From positions 1,167,001 to 1,231,000 of the forward strand of contig NZ_JBNIEU010000002.1 in the NCBI RefSeq assembly GCF_049985285.1: DNA of 64,000 bases. Reading direction: 5' to 3'. Source of the DNA: Aestuariirhabdus sp049985285 (GTDB taxonomy: Bacteria > Pseudomonadota > Gammaproteobacteria > Pseudomonadales > Aestuariirhabdaceae). The notes beneath the pieces were generated by a model, which saw only the letters and a program-made list of their open reading frames with translations, was not told the origin of the DNA and did not search any database. A program made the translations under genes and the position numbers. Shown here one piece after another: positions 53,803 to 63,091 of this stretch (its first letter is position 1; each line of letters opens with the position of its first letter).

Positions 53803-54627
53803 CTACACAAATAGATCGGGCATTAGTTCCCCACCTTCGGGGTTATAGCGGTAGCAGTCGAAGTCGGTTACACCACGTTCGCGCAGCAGATCCTCATCAA
53901 TAAGGTTGCGGCCTGTGATCTCAAGATTTTCGGTGCACAGGATCTCCCAGGCAGCGTCGGCCATGATGGCCGGGGTGCGGGCTCGGTCAAACGCCCTGCG
54001 GCCACCGAGTTCGAACTCTATGGCAGCGGTGGCAATAATGGTTTGTGGCCAGAGGGTATTTACCGCGATCCCCTTGCTGCGAAACTCCTCAGCCATTCCT
54101 ATGCTTAGCATCGACATGCCGTATTTGGTAATAGTGTAGGGGGCGTGATTGCGAAACCAGCGTGGATCCAAATCCAGGGGCGGGGACAAACTCAGAATAT
54201 GGGGGTTTTGGGATCTCTTGAGATAGGGCAACACGGCTTTGGCACAGACCAGTACCGCCCGTGAATTTACCTGGCTCATCAGATCAAAGCGTTTAACGTC
54301 CGTATTTTCGACATTGGTCAGGCGTATTGCTCCGGCATTATTGATCAGCGCGTCGATGCCACCGAATTTTTCCACGGCGTTGGCAGCCATAGTTTCGACC
54401 TGTTCGGGATGACGCACATCAACCTGCAGTGGTAATGCCTCTCCTCCAGCGGCTTCAATCTCCTCCGCGACGGTATATATGGTCCCCTCAAGGTGCTGGT
54501 GTGCAGTTGCTGATTTTGCGGCAATGACGATATTCGCTCCATCCCGTGCACAACGTAGTGCGATTTCACGCCCTATGCCTCGGCTTCCGCCGGTGATAAC
54601 AATGGTTTTTCCTTTTAGGGACTGCAT
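53803..54627 (-). CDS. atuG: SDR oxidoreductase, AtuG-like
   Basis: A 274-residue short-chain dehydrogenase of the HSDL2-like group. TGGSRGIG near the N-terminus binds NAD(P), NNAGAI follows, and the catalytic YTITK motif is present with SLSPP before it (Ser). In atu clusters it is thought to oxidise a terpene alcohol or hydroxyacyl intermediate; the precise step is not established. The ATG at 54627 is preferred (AGGAG 10 nt upstream) over 54657. It lies 43 bp downstream of atuF. Confidence 0.75.
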   Translation of the reverse strand: MQSLKGKTIVITGGSRGIGREIALRCARDGANIVIAAKSATAHQHLEGTIYTVAEEIEAAGGEALPLQVDVRHPEQVETMAANAVEKFGGIDALINNAGAIRLTNVENTDVKRFDLMSQVNSRAVLVCAKAVLPYLKRSQNPHILSLSPPLDLDPRWFRNHAPYTITKYGMSMLSIGMAEEFRSKGIAVNTLWPQTIIATAAIEFELGGRRAFDRARTPAIMADAAWEILCTENLEITGRNLIDEDLLRERGVTDFDCYRYNPEGGELMPDLFV

Positions 54628-54670
54628 AACGGATAGGCTCCTGATCGGGTTTGGCATCTATTTGGGTTAT

Positions 54671-56659
54671 TTAAAGTGGTGATAGTTCAATCAGCACCTG
54701 TCGGGATTTGACCTGGTCACCTCGCGCGCCGCGGATTGTTTCAACGATACCGTCGATACCCGCTTTGAGGGGATGCTCCATTTTCATCGCTTCTACAATG
54801 GCCAGCGACTGACCGCATTGAACCTGATCACCGATAGCCACCATGATGTCGCTTAGACTGCCGTCCATGGGAACCTTGACCTGGGTTTCGGCTCCCTCTT
54901 TTTGTTGGCGGTCCGCTTCGTGGGTTCGGTTTTCGTATCGGTAGTGGACGCCGTCGAGCTCAAATTCCAGTTTGTTATCCTGTTTATAAAAGGGGGCACG
55001 GCGCAAACGGCCGCCGCTAACGAATTCTACCTCTGCGGACTCTTTTACCGAATATTGGTCAATTCTGATCAGATCGTCGGCGGCTTGATCGGTCGAGTTT
55101 TTGTGCTCTATTACCATGACCGCACCCTGGTCTGAAGTGGTGCAATCGAGGCGGTATTCCAACCCGCCGGACGTTAACCTTAATCGACATTTGGCGTCGG
55201 CCGCGCTGTGCCAACAGTGGTTATTTGCGTACTGTCTGGGTTCAGATACAAAAAGGGCCGCCGCCAAAGCGTTGGCCAGCGCTGAGTGCGGGGCTAATGA
55301 TAACGACGGATCGTCGCAGAAGTGGCTCCCTATAAATGCAGTCGTGGCATTTGCGGCTATAAACTGCGGGTGGCGAAGGATGTTTGTCAGGTACTCTTTG
55401 TTGGTTTTTACGCCCAACAGTGATGTTTTTTCCAGCGCTCTAATCAGTCGACGCCGCGCAATTTCCCGTGTCTCCCCCCAGCAGATAACCTTGGCTTGCA
55501 GGGAGTCATAAAAGGGCGAGATCTGGCTACCATTTTGCAGGTTGTGGTCGACGCGAACGCCCTCGAAATCAGCCGGGCTCCAGCGCGCCACGGTGCCCGT
55601 TTGAGGCAGGTACTGTTGTGCCGGGTCTTCGGCGTAGAGACGAACCTCTATTGCGTGGCCGTGGAGGTTGAGCGCATCTTGCTTGAACGGTAGGGGCATT
55701 CCCTCGGCAATCTGCAGCTGCCAGGCAACTAGATCGGTACCCGTTACCAACTCCGTTACGGGGTGCTCCACCTGAAGACGAGTGTTCATCTCAAGGAAGT
55801 AGAAGTTACGCTCAGCATCGACGAGAAATTCAACCGTTCCTGCGCCTACGTATTGGCAAGCCCTGGCCGCCTGCACCGCGGCATTGCCCATTAGCTGGCG
55901 TAACTCCGCGTCCACAAAGGGGGAGGGGGCTTCCTCCACAACCTTCTGATGACGCCTCTGGATAGAACAGTCGCGCTCGCCAAGGTGGATCACATCTCCA
56001 CTGTGATCACCAAAAACCTGGATCTCGATGTGGCGAGGAGCAATAACGGCTCGCTCAAGAATCAGTTCATCGCAACCAAAGGCTGCTAGCGACTCGGATG
56101 CGGCCCGCTTGAGTGAATCCTCCAGCGCGGTAGGCTCAGTGACCAGGCGCATGCCTCGTCCACCGCCACCGGCAGAGGCTTTGATCATCAGGGGATAACC
56201 AATCTTACTGGCTTCGCTGCGGAGGGTTTCTATGGATTGGTCTTCCCCTTCGTAGCCGGGGATGGTGGGTACCCCTGCCTCGATCATGGCGATTTTTGAT
56301 AGCCGTTTTGACCCCATGAGTTGAATAGCATCGGGGGATGGGCCGATAAAGATCAGACCAGCCTGTTCGCAGGCGCGGGCAAATGCACTGTTTTCCGACA
56401 GAAAACCGTAGCCTGGATGAATCGCATTCGCCCCCGTGATTTGTGCAGCCTGCATGATGTTATCAACGTTTAGGTAGGAGTCTTGAACCGGACCTGCGCC
56501 GATGCATACCGCTTCGTCTGCCAGTTGCACATGAAGGGAATCCCTATCGACATCGCTGTATACCGCAACGGTAGGGTAGCCCAATGCTTGCGCGGTACGT
56601 AACACACGAACGGCTATCTCTCCGCGGTTGGCGATCAATAGTTTTTCTATGGATGGCAT
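54671..56659 (-). CDS. atuF: Geranyl-CoA carboxylase biotin-containing alpha subunit
   Basis: The 662-residue subunit has a biotin carboxylase domain (IEKLLIANRGEIAVRVLR at the start, the ATP-grasp GGGGRGMR near 165-172, EMNTRLQVEH near 290), a linker, and a C-terminal biotinyl domain with EAMKMEH, where Lys carries biotin. With AtuC it carboxylates geranyl-CoA. The ATG at 56659 is chosen because AGGAGA lies 7 nt upstream; an extension to 56815 overlaps atuE and has no conserved residues. A methylcrotonyl-CoA carboxylase alpha is a close alternative; the neighbours argue for AtuF. Confidence 0.87.
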   Translation of the reverse strand: MPSIEKLLIANRGEIAVRVLRTAQALGYPTVAVYSDVDRDSLHVQLADEAVCIGAGPVQDSYLNVDNIMQAAQITGANAIHPGYGFLSENSAFARACEQAGLIFIGPSPDAIQLMGSKRLSKIAMIEAGVPTIPGYEGEDQSIETLRSEASKIGYPLMIKASAGGGGRGMRLVTEPTALEDSLKRAASESLAAFGCDELILERAVIAPRHIEIQVFGDHSGDVIHLGERDCSIQRRHQKVVEEAPSPFVDAELRQLMGNAAVQAARACQYVGAGTVEFLVDAERNFYFLEMNTRLQVEHPVTELVTGTDLVAWQLQIAEGMPLPFKQDALNLHGHAIEVRLYAEDPAQQYLPQTGTVARWSPADFEGVRVDHNLQNGSQISPFYDSLQAKVICWGETREIARRRLIRALEKTSLLGVKTNKEYLTNILRHPQFIAANATTAFIGSHFCDDPSLSLAPHSALANALAAALFVSEPRQYANNHCWHSAADAKCRLRLTSGGLEYRLDCTTSDQGAVMVIEHKNSTDQAADDLIRIDQYSVKESAEVEFVSGGRLRRAPFYKQDNKLEFELDGVHYRYENRTHEADRQQKEGAETQVKVPMDGSLSDIMVAIGDQVQCGQSLAIVEAMKMEHPLKAGIDGIVETIRGARGDQVKSRQVLIELSPL

Positions 56660-56699
56660 CGAAAATCTCCTATCAGGTCCAACGTGCCGAATTAATGGA

Positions 56700-57512
56700 T
56701 TATTGAGCCCAGCAGGGAGGGCGTTTTTGTATGAACGCCAGGGTACCTTCGCCGCCCTCGTCGCTGCGAATTGCCTGGGCAAACTTTGATGCGGCGTGAT
56801 CCAGTAATGCTTCATGCTCCATTGTGTCGCTGGCCAGCAACAGGGATTTGGTAATGGCGTTGGCCTCGGGAGCGCAGCGTTTTACCTGTTTTATCATCGA
56901 CTCCAGCAAGCCGGGAAGTTCGGAGGCGCTGGAGTGGTAATGGGTCAGTCCGAGGGCGAGTGACTCCTGGGCACCGAATCGGGAACCCAGCAGCATAAGG
57001 CGCCGGGCCTGGGTAAGGCCGATACGTTTAACGACGAAGGGCGCGATCTGGGCTGGCGGAATTCCGAGTCCCGTTTCCGGCAGGCCAAACTTGACACCGT
57101 CAACGGCTATGGCAACGTCGGAGACGCAGGCCAAACCAAATCCTCCTCCAAGTACCGCTCCCTCCAGCACCGCAATAACAACCTGGGGAAGTCGGTTGGC
57201 CCGGGTGATCATATGACCAAAAGCCCTGTTTAACTCATAGAAAGGGTCCCGCTCATCGGTGGCGGCGGTAGCTCTGGCTATGGCCATATCCTTGATGTCG
57301 CCGCCGGCACAAAAGTTTCCCTCGGCACCGCGTATCAAAAGCGCTCGAATGTCACGGCGTGGTTCAATCAAATCGAACAGACTGGCAAGTTCCTCCACCA
57401 TCTGTAGGCTCATGGCATTGCGCGAGGATGGCCTTTGTAGCCAGAGATGCAAGCAATGACCCTCAAGCTCAACCTTGATAGTCTCATAACCGGGTAGCGG
57501 TAGAGGCTCCAT
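56700..57512 (-). CDS. atuE: Isohexenylglutaconyl-CoA hydratase (crotonase family)
   Basis: The 270-residue crotonase has the CoA-binding segment RNAMS (31-35), FCAGGDI for the oxyanion hole (67-73), and GGGFGLA (122-128). Here the first catalytic Glu of classical enoyl-CoA hydratases is Gly126, while Glu146 in GLPETGLG is kept. The family adds water to the carboxylation product of geranyl-CoA. The start is ATG 57512, with AGGAGG 8 nt upstream, 2 bp after the atuD stop. Position between atuD and atuF supports the call. Confidence 0.8.
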   Translation of the reverse strand: MEPLPLPGYETIKVELEGHCLHLWLQRPSSRNAMSLQMVEELASLFDLIEPRRDIRALLIRGAEGNFCAGGDIKDMAIARATAATDERDPFYELNRAFGHMITRANRLPQVVIAVLEGAVLGGGFGLACVSDVAIAVDGVKFGLPETGLGIPPAQIAPFVVKRIGLTQARRLMLLGSRFGAQESLALGLTHYHSSASELPGLLESMIKQVKRCAPEANAITKSLLLASDTMEHEALLDHAASKFAQAIRSDEGGEGTLAFIQKRPPCWAQ

Positions 57513-57514
57513 GT

Positions 57515-58675
57515 TCAAGACCTCCTTTTTGCGGGCAGAATATTCATGTATTTGCAGATGATTCCAAGCATGATTTCGTCCGCGCCACCGCCGATGGAGG
57601 CAAGGCGTGAGTCACGGTACGAGCGCGATGCGACGTTGTCCCACATAAAGCCCATGCCCCCCCAGTACTGCAGGCAGGCGTCGGAAACTTCCCGCGCCAA
57701 ACGGCCACCTTTGAGTTTGGCCATCGAGGCGAGCTTGGTAACATCCTTACCCTCTATGTAGGTTTCACAGGCCTGATAGGTGAGGGCACGCAACGCTTCT
57801 ATCTCGGTTTGCAGTTCAGCCATACGGAAATGGATGACCTGGTTGTCGATCAAGGGCTGGCCGAAGGTGTGGCGTTCACGACAATAAGTAATGGTTTCGC
57901 CCACGACTCGTTCCAACGCTTTGAGGGTGTTTGCCGCTCCCCATAGACGCTCCTCCTGGAACTGGATCATCTGCATCATAAATCCTGCGCCCTCGCCACC
58001 AATACGATAGCGCTGCGGAACTCTCACATCATCAAAGAAAACCTGTGCGGTATCCGAAGAGCGCATTCCCAGCTTATTCAGGGGTTCTGAAAGCGTGATG
58101 CCCGGGGTATTGGCAGGCACAACGATCAACGATTTATTACTGTGAGGCTTACCTTCGCTGGTGTTCGCCAGCAGACAGAAGAAATCGGCCTGGGTTGAGG
58201 TGGTGATCCACATCTTGGAACCGTTGATAATGTAATCGTCTCCATCCTTCCTGGCGGCGGTTTTCATGCCGGCTACATCGGAGCCTGCACCGGTCTCTGA
58301 TACCGCGATACTGGCCACCAGATCGCCGGCGATTGCTGGAGCGAGAAACTCCTGCTGCAATGACTTGTCCGCAAACCGGGCAAGGGCCGGAGTTGCCATG
58401 TTGGTCTGTACCCCGATAGCAAGTGGCACTCCACCGCAATGGGCCACCCCTAGCTCCTCTGCGGCCACCAGCTCATAGGAGTAATCGAGCCCCATGCCAC
58501 CCACGCTTTCTGGTTTAGATATTCCTAACAGGCCTAGATCGCCCATCTTTTTGAAGAGTTCGTGGGCGGGGAATATACCCGCATTTTCCCACTCGTCGAC
58601 GTAGGGGTTGACCTCTTTCTCGATAAAATTTCGGGTGGTGCGGCGAATCTCTTCGTGTTCCTGAGTGAATTTCAT
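57515..58675 (-). CDS. atuD: Citronellyl-CoA dehydrogenase (acyl-CoA dehydrogenase family)
   Basis: A 386-residue FAD acyl-CoA dehydrogenase. Family landmarks are VSETGAGSDVAG near 124-135, WITTSTQA and GGMGF. At the usual C-terminal base position the sequence is GGGADEIM, without the Y-E of MCAD; a Glu in FQEERLWG (about residue 241-242) could serve instead, as in isovaleryl-CoA dehydrogenase. That fits a branched substrate. The ATG at 58675 follows GAGAG by 7 nt. The enzyme desaturates citronellyl-CoA to geranyl-CoA. Confidence 0.83.
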   Translation of the reverse strand: MKFTQEHEEIRRTTRNFIEKEVNPYVDEWENAGIFPAHELFKKMGDLGLLGISKPESVGGMGLDYSYELVAAEELGVAHCGGVPLAIGVQTNMATPALARFADKSLQQEFLAPAIAGDLVASIAVSETGAGSDVAGMKTAARKDGDDYIINGSKMWITTSTQADFFCLLANTSEGKPHSNKSLIVVPANTPGITLSEPLNKLGMRSSDTAQVFFDDVRVPQRYRIGGEGAGFMMQMIQFQEERLWGAANTLKALERVVGETITYCRERHTFGQPLIDNQVIHFRMAELQTEIEALRALTYQACETYIEGKDVTKLASMAKLKGGRLAREVSDACLQYWGGMGFMWDNVASRSYRDSRLASIGGGADEIMLGIICKYMNILPAKRRS

Positions 58676-58710
58676 GATCAAACTCTCTTGTCAAAAAAGG
58701 GTGTCTTGGT

Positions 58711-60327
58711 CTAAAAGCGGGCAATGCCAAAGCTATTGGGTTGGAGTTCGCGTCGGTTTGCTTCGTCACAGGTCTGCAGCAAGAAACCAAGCAATCTGCG
58801 GGTATCACGGGGGTCGATCAAACCATCATCCCAAAGCCGGGCAGTGCCGAAAAGGGCGGTAGAGCTAGCATCCAGCTTTTGTGCGGTAACCTGTTCGATC
58901 ATATCCAGCATTTTAGGGTCGGCTTCTTTGCCGAGCTTAGCGTGCTTTTGCTCGGTCACTATGCGCAAAACTTTTCCAGCCTGTGCCCCGCCCATAACGG
59001 CAGTACGACTATTGGGCCATGCGAATATAAACTGTGGGTCCAGTCCTCGACCGCACATGGCGTAGTTACCCGCACCGTAAGAGCCGCCAACAACAATGGT
59101 TATTTTGGGTACACGAGCATTGGCCACCGCCTGAATCATTTTTGAACCGTGCTTGATAATTCCGCTTCGTTCCGACTCGGTGCCCACCATAAATCCCGTG
59201 GTGTTATGGAAAAATAGAATCGGCGTGCGGCTCTGATCACAAAGCTGGATAAATTGGGCAGCCTTATTGGCGCCTTTAGCGGTAATGGGCGCATTGTTGC
59301 CAATGATGCCGCAGGACAACCCCTCTATTTTAAGATGCCCACAAACCGTTTGATTATCGAACAGGGGTTTGAAGTCGACAAACTCGGAACCATCGGCGAT
59401 ACGTGCGATTATTTCCCGTACATCGTAGGGCTGCTTCGGGTCCGTTGGCACGACCCCCAATAGTTCGGAGGGGGGGTAGAGTGGCTCGCTATAGGTCGCC
59501 GTTGCTTTGTAGGTAAGCTGTTCGTTCCAGGGAAGTTGTTGCAGGATCTCCCGGGCTATACGAAGTGCATCGGCATCGTCCTCCCCGAGGTACTCCGCGG
59601 TGCCGGCAATTTCTGCATGGAGTTCGGCGCCACCCAGCTCTTCGTCGCTAGCGATCTCGCCGGTGGCGGCCTTTAGGAGAGGGGGGCCTGCCAAAAACAT
59701 TTTGGCGCGGTTGCGAACCACAATTACATAGTCAGAAAGGCCGGGTTGGTATGCCCCCCCTGCCGTGGAACTGCCGTGGACAACGGTGATTTGGGGTATC
59801 CCCGCAGCGGAGAGCCGTGCCTGATTGGCAAACCCGCGCGCACCTTCAACGAAGATATCTGCGGCATAGTTAAGGTTGGCACCGCCACTCTCCGCCATGG
59901 TGACAATGGGTAGTTTGTTTTCCTTGGCGATCTGTTGGAGTCGCAGGGATTTTTCCAGCCCGGAGGGGGAGATAGTCCCCCCCTTGATCGCGCTGTTGTT
60001 GGCGATAAGCAATGCGCGAATACCCGCGATAAAACCGATCCCCGCTATTATTCCGCCGCCGGCGAGGGAGCCGTCCTTATCGTCGTGCATTTTGTAGCCT
60101 GCAAGGGTCGATAACTCCAGGAAGGGTGAACCCGGGTCGAGAACTCTTTGAATGCGATCCCTGGGTAGCAGCTGGCCGCGATTTTCGAATTTTTCACGGG
60201 CCGCTTCAGCGGTCTCGATGACCTTTTGTTCGATAGCGCGAAAACCATCAATCGCGCTCTGCATCGCTTGACAGTTTTGCTCGAATTGCGCTGATGCCGT
60301 ATCGATTTGTGATTGAAAAATAGCCAT
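58711..60327 (-). CDS. atuC: Geranyl-CoA carboxylase carboxyltransferase (beta) subunit
   Basis: The 538-residue carboxyltransferase has both crotonase-like halves: GGGIIAGIGFIAG, MAESGGANL, GSSTAGGAYQPGLSDY and the late GAGNYAMCGRG. Methylcrotonyl-CoA carboxylase beta subunits have VPAMADE where this has QPGLSDY, as I recall, which favours the geranyl enzyme. It transfers the carboxyl group from biotin on AtuF to geranyl-CoA. AGGAA lies 7 nt before the ATG. Only 21 bp separate it from atuB. Confidence 0.86.
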   Translation of the reverse strand: MAIFQSQIDTASAQFEQNCQAMQSAIDGFRAIEQKVIETAEAAREKFENRGQLLPRDRIQRVLDPGSPFLELSTLAGYKMHDDKDGSLAGGGIIAGIGFIAGIRALLIANNSAIKGGTISPSGLEKSLRLQQIAKENKLPIVTMAESGGANLNYAADIFVEGARGFANQARLSAAGIPQITVVHGSSTAGGAYQPGLSDYVIVVRNRAKMFLAGPPLLKAATGEIASDEELGGAELHAEIAGTAEYLGEDDADALRIAREILQQLPWNEQLTYKATATYSEPLYPPSELLGVVPTDPKQPYDVREIIARIADGSEFVDFKPLFDNQTVCGHLKIEGLSCGIIGNNAPITAKGANKAAQFIQLCDQSRTPILFFHNTTGFMVGTESERSGIIKHGSKMIQAVANARVPKITIVVGGSYGAGNYAMCGRGLDPQFIFAWPNSRTAVMGGAQAGKVLRIVTEQKHAKLGKEADPKMLDMIEQVTAQKLDASSTALFGTARLWDDGLIDPRDTRRLLGFLLQTCDEANRRELQPNSFGIARF

Positions 60328-60348
60328 GGTGGGTTCCTGCTGGAGGCG

Positions 60349-61218
60349 TTAGTCTTTCTTCTGCAACACGTTGGGTGTTACGGCTCGGTGAAACCCATTG
60401 TAACTATGGGAGTTGCGTGCTTTGGGCAGGGGCCATACGCCTGAGCCCTGGGAGGCAGCCCCATCCACGCGAATGGTATCTCCGCTGATAAAACTGGCGC
60501 CTTCGCTGAGTAAAAAACAGATCAGGGAACTCACTTCGGCTTCGGTTGCCAGGCGCTTCAGTGGCACCTGTTCTACAAGGGTTGGAATCACCGCGCGGAA
60601 GGGGCCTTCGTAGGTATCCATACCGCTGGATGCGACCCAGCCAGGCGCGACGGCATTGACCCGAACACCGGCGCAGCCCCATTCGTATGCTGCGGTCTTG
60701 GTCAGGTTATCCATACCCGCTCGTGCTGCACCCGAGTGGGCCATGCCCGGCATTCCGCCCCAGTTGTCGGCGGTAATATTGACTATGGCACCGCCGTGTT
60801 TGGACATCGATTGGTTATAGACTTCCCGGGCAAACAGGAACCCACCGGTGAGGTTGGTGCGGACGACTGTCTCAAACCCCTTTTGGTTAATGGCCGCCAT
60901 GGGTGCCGGGTACTGGCCGCCGGCGTTATTAACCAGTCCATGGAGCTGTCCACATTCGCTAATAATCGACTTCACGCAGGCGGTAACAGCATCCTCCTCG
61001 CGAATATCACAAACTCGATACTCCGCCTTGCCGCCATCTTCCATGATCTCTTGCTGAACCCTTCCCAGCTTGTCCAACTTACGCCCAATGAGATATACCC
61101 GAGCACCGAGGGCACTGAGCTCGTGGGCGGTGCAGCGGCCAATGCCGCTACCACCGCCGGTTACGATGATGTTGTGATCAGCAAATAGCTTGCTGTTGAA
61201 GATTGAGCGGTAGTTCAT
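60349..61218 (-). CDS. atuB: SDR protein AtuB, 2,4-dienoyl-CoA-reductase-like
   Basis: A 289-residue short-chain dehydrogenase: TGGGSGIG for the cofactor, NNAGG, then AHSGAARAG. The catalytic Tyr and Lys of classical SDRs are aligned with Ser162 and Arg166. This HSGAA-type motif is shared with 2,4-dienoyl-CoA reductases, so the enzyme may be a reductase or an unusual oxidoreductase of a terpenoid CoA ester. It overlaps atuA by 4 bp (ATGA), with AGGAG 7 nt upstream. Named by gene order and similarity. Confidence 0.78.
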   Translation of the reverse strand: MNYRSIFNSKLFADHNIIVTGGGSGIGRCTAHELSALGARVYLIGRKLDKLGRVQQEIMEDGGKAEYRVCDIREEDAVTACVKSIISECGQLHGLVNNAGGQYPAPMAAINQKGFETVVRTNLTGGFLFAREVYNQSMSKHGGAIVNITADNWGGMPGMAHSGAARAGMDNLTKTAAYEWGCAGVRVNAVAPGWVASSGMDTYEGPFRAVIPTLVEQVPLKRLATEAEVSSLICFLLSEGASFISGDTIRVDGAASQGSGVWPLPKARNSHSYNGFHRAVTPNVLQKKD

Positions 61219-63032
61219 TGATGAACTCCTGTTGCTAGGAGGCTACTGGCAAGAGCTGAAGGGACTGGGATCTTAAGGTCCAGCAGCTGTTGGGCGAAGG
61301 CTTTTCCCTGAGGGTCGATGCGCAAGCTGGCGATCCCGCCACCGCCGAGGCTATTCTCCAGCAGAAAGTTTAACGCGTTAATTCCGGGCCACTCCCAGCG
61401 CATGACCTTGCCGTTGTCAGGGTCGAGCAGGTGGGCAAACTCCGCCGCGATGCGTTGCTCGGATAACCCGTTACGAATATAGGGCAAGTAGTCGGCTTTT
61501 CGAGCGATTACCCCGATGTTGCTGTGATTGCCTTTGTCGCCGCTACGCGCCCAGGCCAGATCGATCAGACGAACACTGTCATTGCAGGGCAACAAGCTAT
61601 CGTCGTCAGTGGAGGCTGGTTCAGCAGAAGGTGCTATATAGGGGGTACCGGAGACTGAAATTCCAACCGGCGCCTTAAGGTTATCGAGTTCAAATGTCAC
61701 CGGAACCCTGGATTTGTCGATCAAAAATGAAAAGAGTTTGATCACCGGTTGCACATTGGGCCGTCCACCGACCAGCCCGGTGAGTCCCGGCGCCATGCCT
61801 GTGGCTGCCTGGGCGATCTCCCTGGAAAAGAGGATTAAGGCATCTTTGAATGGGTGGGCGACGGATATTTTGAGCACCACCTCACGGGTATCGCAACGTT
61901 TTCCACGGGCGCCGTAGGTCGCCTCGGTTCCGAGCAGCTCCACCGATCGGGCACTAAAGTCACCTTTGTTGGCGTTGCCCAGCAGGGTCGACACCTTATT
62001 GAGGATCGCCTCTGCGACCCGACGTGCTTTTGCTGGGGCGTCAATCCCGCCGATAAGGCAGGTCGCTGTACACCGAAAGCCATCCATATAGGTAGCGGAC
62101 ACTTTGTAACTGTTGGTCGGGGGGCGTCCTTTTGCGCCAGAGACGGCGACTCGGTTATCCCCATCCTGTTTCAAGCGGATGTTTCGAAAGTCGCAAGTGA
62201 CGTCGGGTAGATAGTAGCTGCCGGGGTCGCCGATCTCGTAGACAACCTGCTCGGCGACGGTGGCTACGCTGACCAGCCCGCCGGTGGCGTCCGCTTTGCC
62301 GACGACGAAGTTTCCGTCTTCATCGACCTCTACAAACGGGAAGCCAATGGTTTCGTAATCGGGTACGGTTTCCCAATCGGTAAAATTTCCCCCGCTGCAT
62401 TGGGCACCGCATTCGATGATATGGCCGGCGAGACTGGCCTGGGCCAGCTTGTCGAAATCTTCATAGGACCAGCCAAATTCATGCACAAGGGCGCCGGTTA
62501 CCACGGCACTGTCAACGCCACGACCCGTGATAACAATGTCGGCACCTGCGTCGAGTGCTGCGGTGATCGCTGCCGCACCCAGATAGGCATTGATACTGAC
62601 CAATCCCCTGGGGAGCGAGGCGTTGGTATACATCTCCTGAACCCCTTCATCAGCCAACTGTTTGGCAAGGCTCATCAGGTTGTCGCCCTCGACGACGGCT
62701 ACTTTTAAGGGCAGCCCCTGTTTTTCTATCTCCCCGCGTAGGGCTTGTGCGCAGCCTTGAGGGTTTATACCCCCCGCGTTGCTGATGACCCGTATTTTCG
62801 CGGTAACGAACTCCTCCAGTAACGGAGCAAGGGTAGTGATAAAGTCTGGAGCGTAGCCCATAGCCGGATTTTTCATCCGAGCCCCGGCCATGATCGACAT
62901 GGTGACCTCGGCCAAATAGTCGAATACCAGATAATCCAGCTTGGCACCCTGCACAAGCTGGGCAGCAGCAGTCGAGGTATCACCCCAAAACGCGGATGCG
63001 CAACCGATTGTGGTCTTTTTCGTATTGTTCAT
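61215..63032 (-). CDS. atuA: Acyclic terpene utilisation protein AtuA (DUF1446 family)
   Basis: The 605-residue protein begins with TIGCASAFWGDTSTAAAQL, matching the DUF1446/AtuA family, and ends with a small domain (RLIDLAWARSGDKGNHSNIG) characteristic of the AtuA C-terminal ferredoxin-like part. It is needed for citronellol/geraniol growth in Pseudomonas and is thought to act on the hydrated intermediate, but its exact reaction is not settled. First gene of the minus-strand operon; promoter and operator are at 63062-63091. Confidence 0.88.
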   Translation of the reverse strand: MNNTKKTTIGCASAFWGDTSTAAAQLVQGAKLDYLVFDYLAEVTMSIMAGARMKNPAMGYAPDFITTLAPLLEEFVTAKIRVISNAGGINPQGCAQALRGEIEKQGLPLKVAVVEGDNLMSLAKQLADEGVQEMYTNASLPRGLVSINAYLGAAAITAALDAGADIVITGRGVDSAVVTGALVHEFGWSYEDFDKLAQASLAGHIIECGAQCSGGNFTDWETVPDYETIGFPFVEVDEDGNFVVGKADATGGLVSVATVAEQVVYEIGDPGSYYLPDVTCDFRNIRLKQDGDNRVAVSGAKGRPPTNSYKVSATYMDGFRCTATCLIGGIDAPAKARRVAEAILNKVSTLLGNANKGDFSARSVELLGTEATYGARGKRCDTREVVLKISVAHPFKDALILFSREIAQAATGMAPGLTGLVGGRPNVQPVIKLFSFLIDKSRVPVTFELDNLKAPVGISVSGTPYIAPSAEPASTDDDSLLPCNDSVRLIDLAWARSGDKGNHSNIGVIARKADYLPYIRNGLSEQRIAAEFAHLLDPDNGKVMRWEWPGINALNFLLENSLGGGGIASLRIDPQGKAFAQQLLDLKIPVPSALASSLLATGVHQ

Positions 63033-63061
63033 CGATTTTCTATCCTAACTGGAGTAGCTTG

Positions 63062-63091
63062 ATCCTACCAAGCAAGCGCTTGGTTTGTAAA
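63062..63091 (-). promoter_or_regulatory. Predicted promoter of the atu operon
   Basis: On the minus strand TTTACA (-35, 63091-63086) and TAGGAT (-10, 63067-63062) are 18 nt apart. The spacer contains nearly all of the palindrome at 63067-63084, which implies steric block by a repressor. Confidence 0.55.
63067..63084. promoter_or_regulatory. Candidate AtuR operator (palindrome)
   Basis: ACCAAGC and GCTTGGT are perfect 7-bp arms around AAGC, and the core CAAGCGCTTG (63073-63082) is a perfect palindrome. It lies between divergent atuA and atuR, overlapping the atuA promoter and next to the -35 of atuR. AtuR in Pseudomonas is known to bind inverted repeats in this intergenic region. Confidence 0.65.

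Noticed and set aside
56660..56815. N-terminal extension of the biotin carboxylase subunit
   Set aside because: It overlaps atuE by over 100 bp and precedes the family's normal start, which has a good ribosome-binding site.
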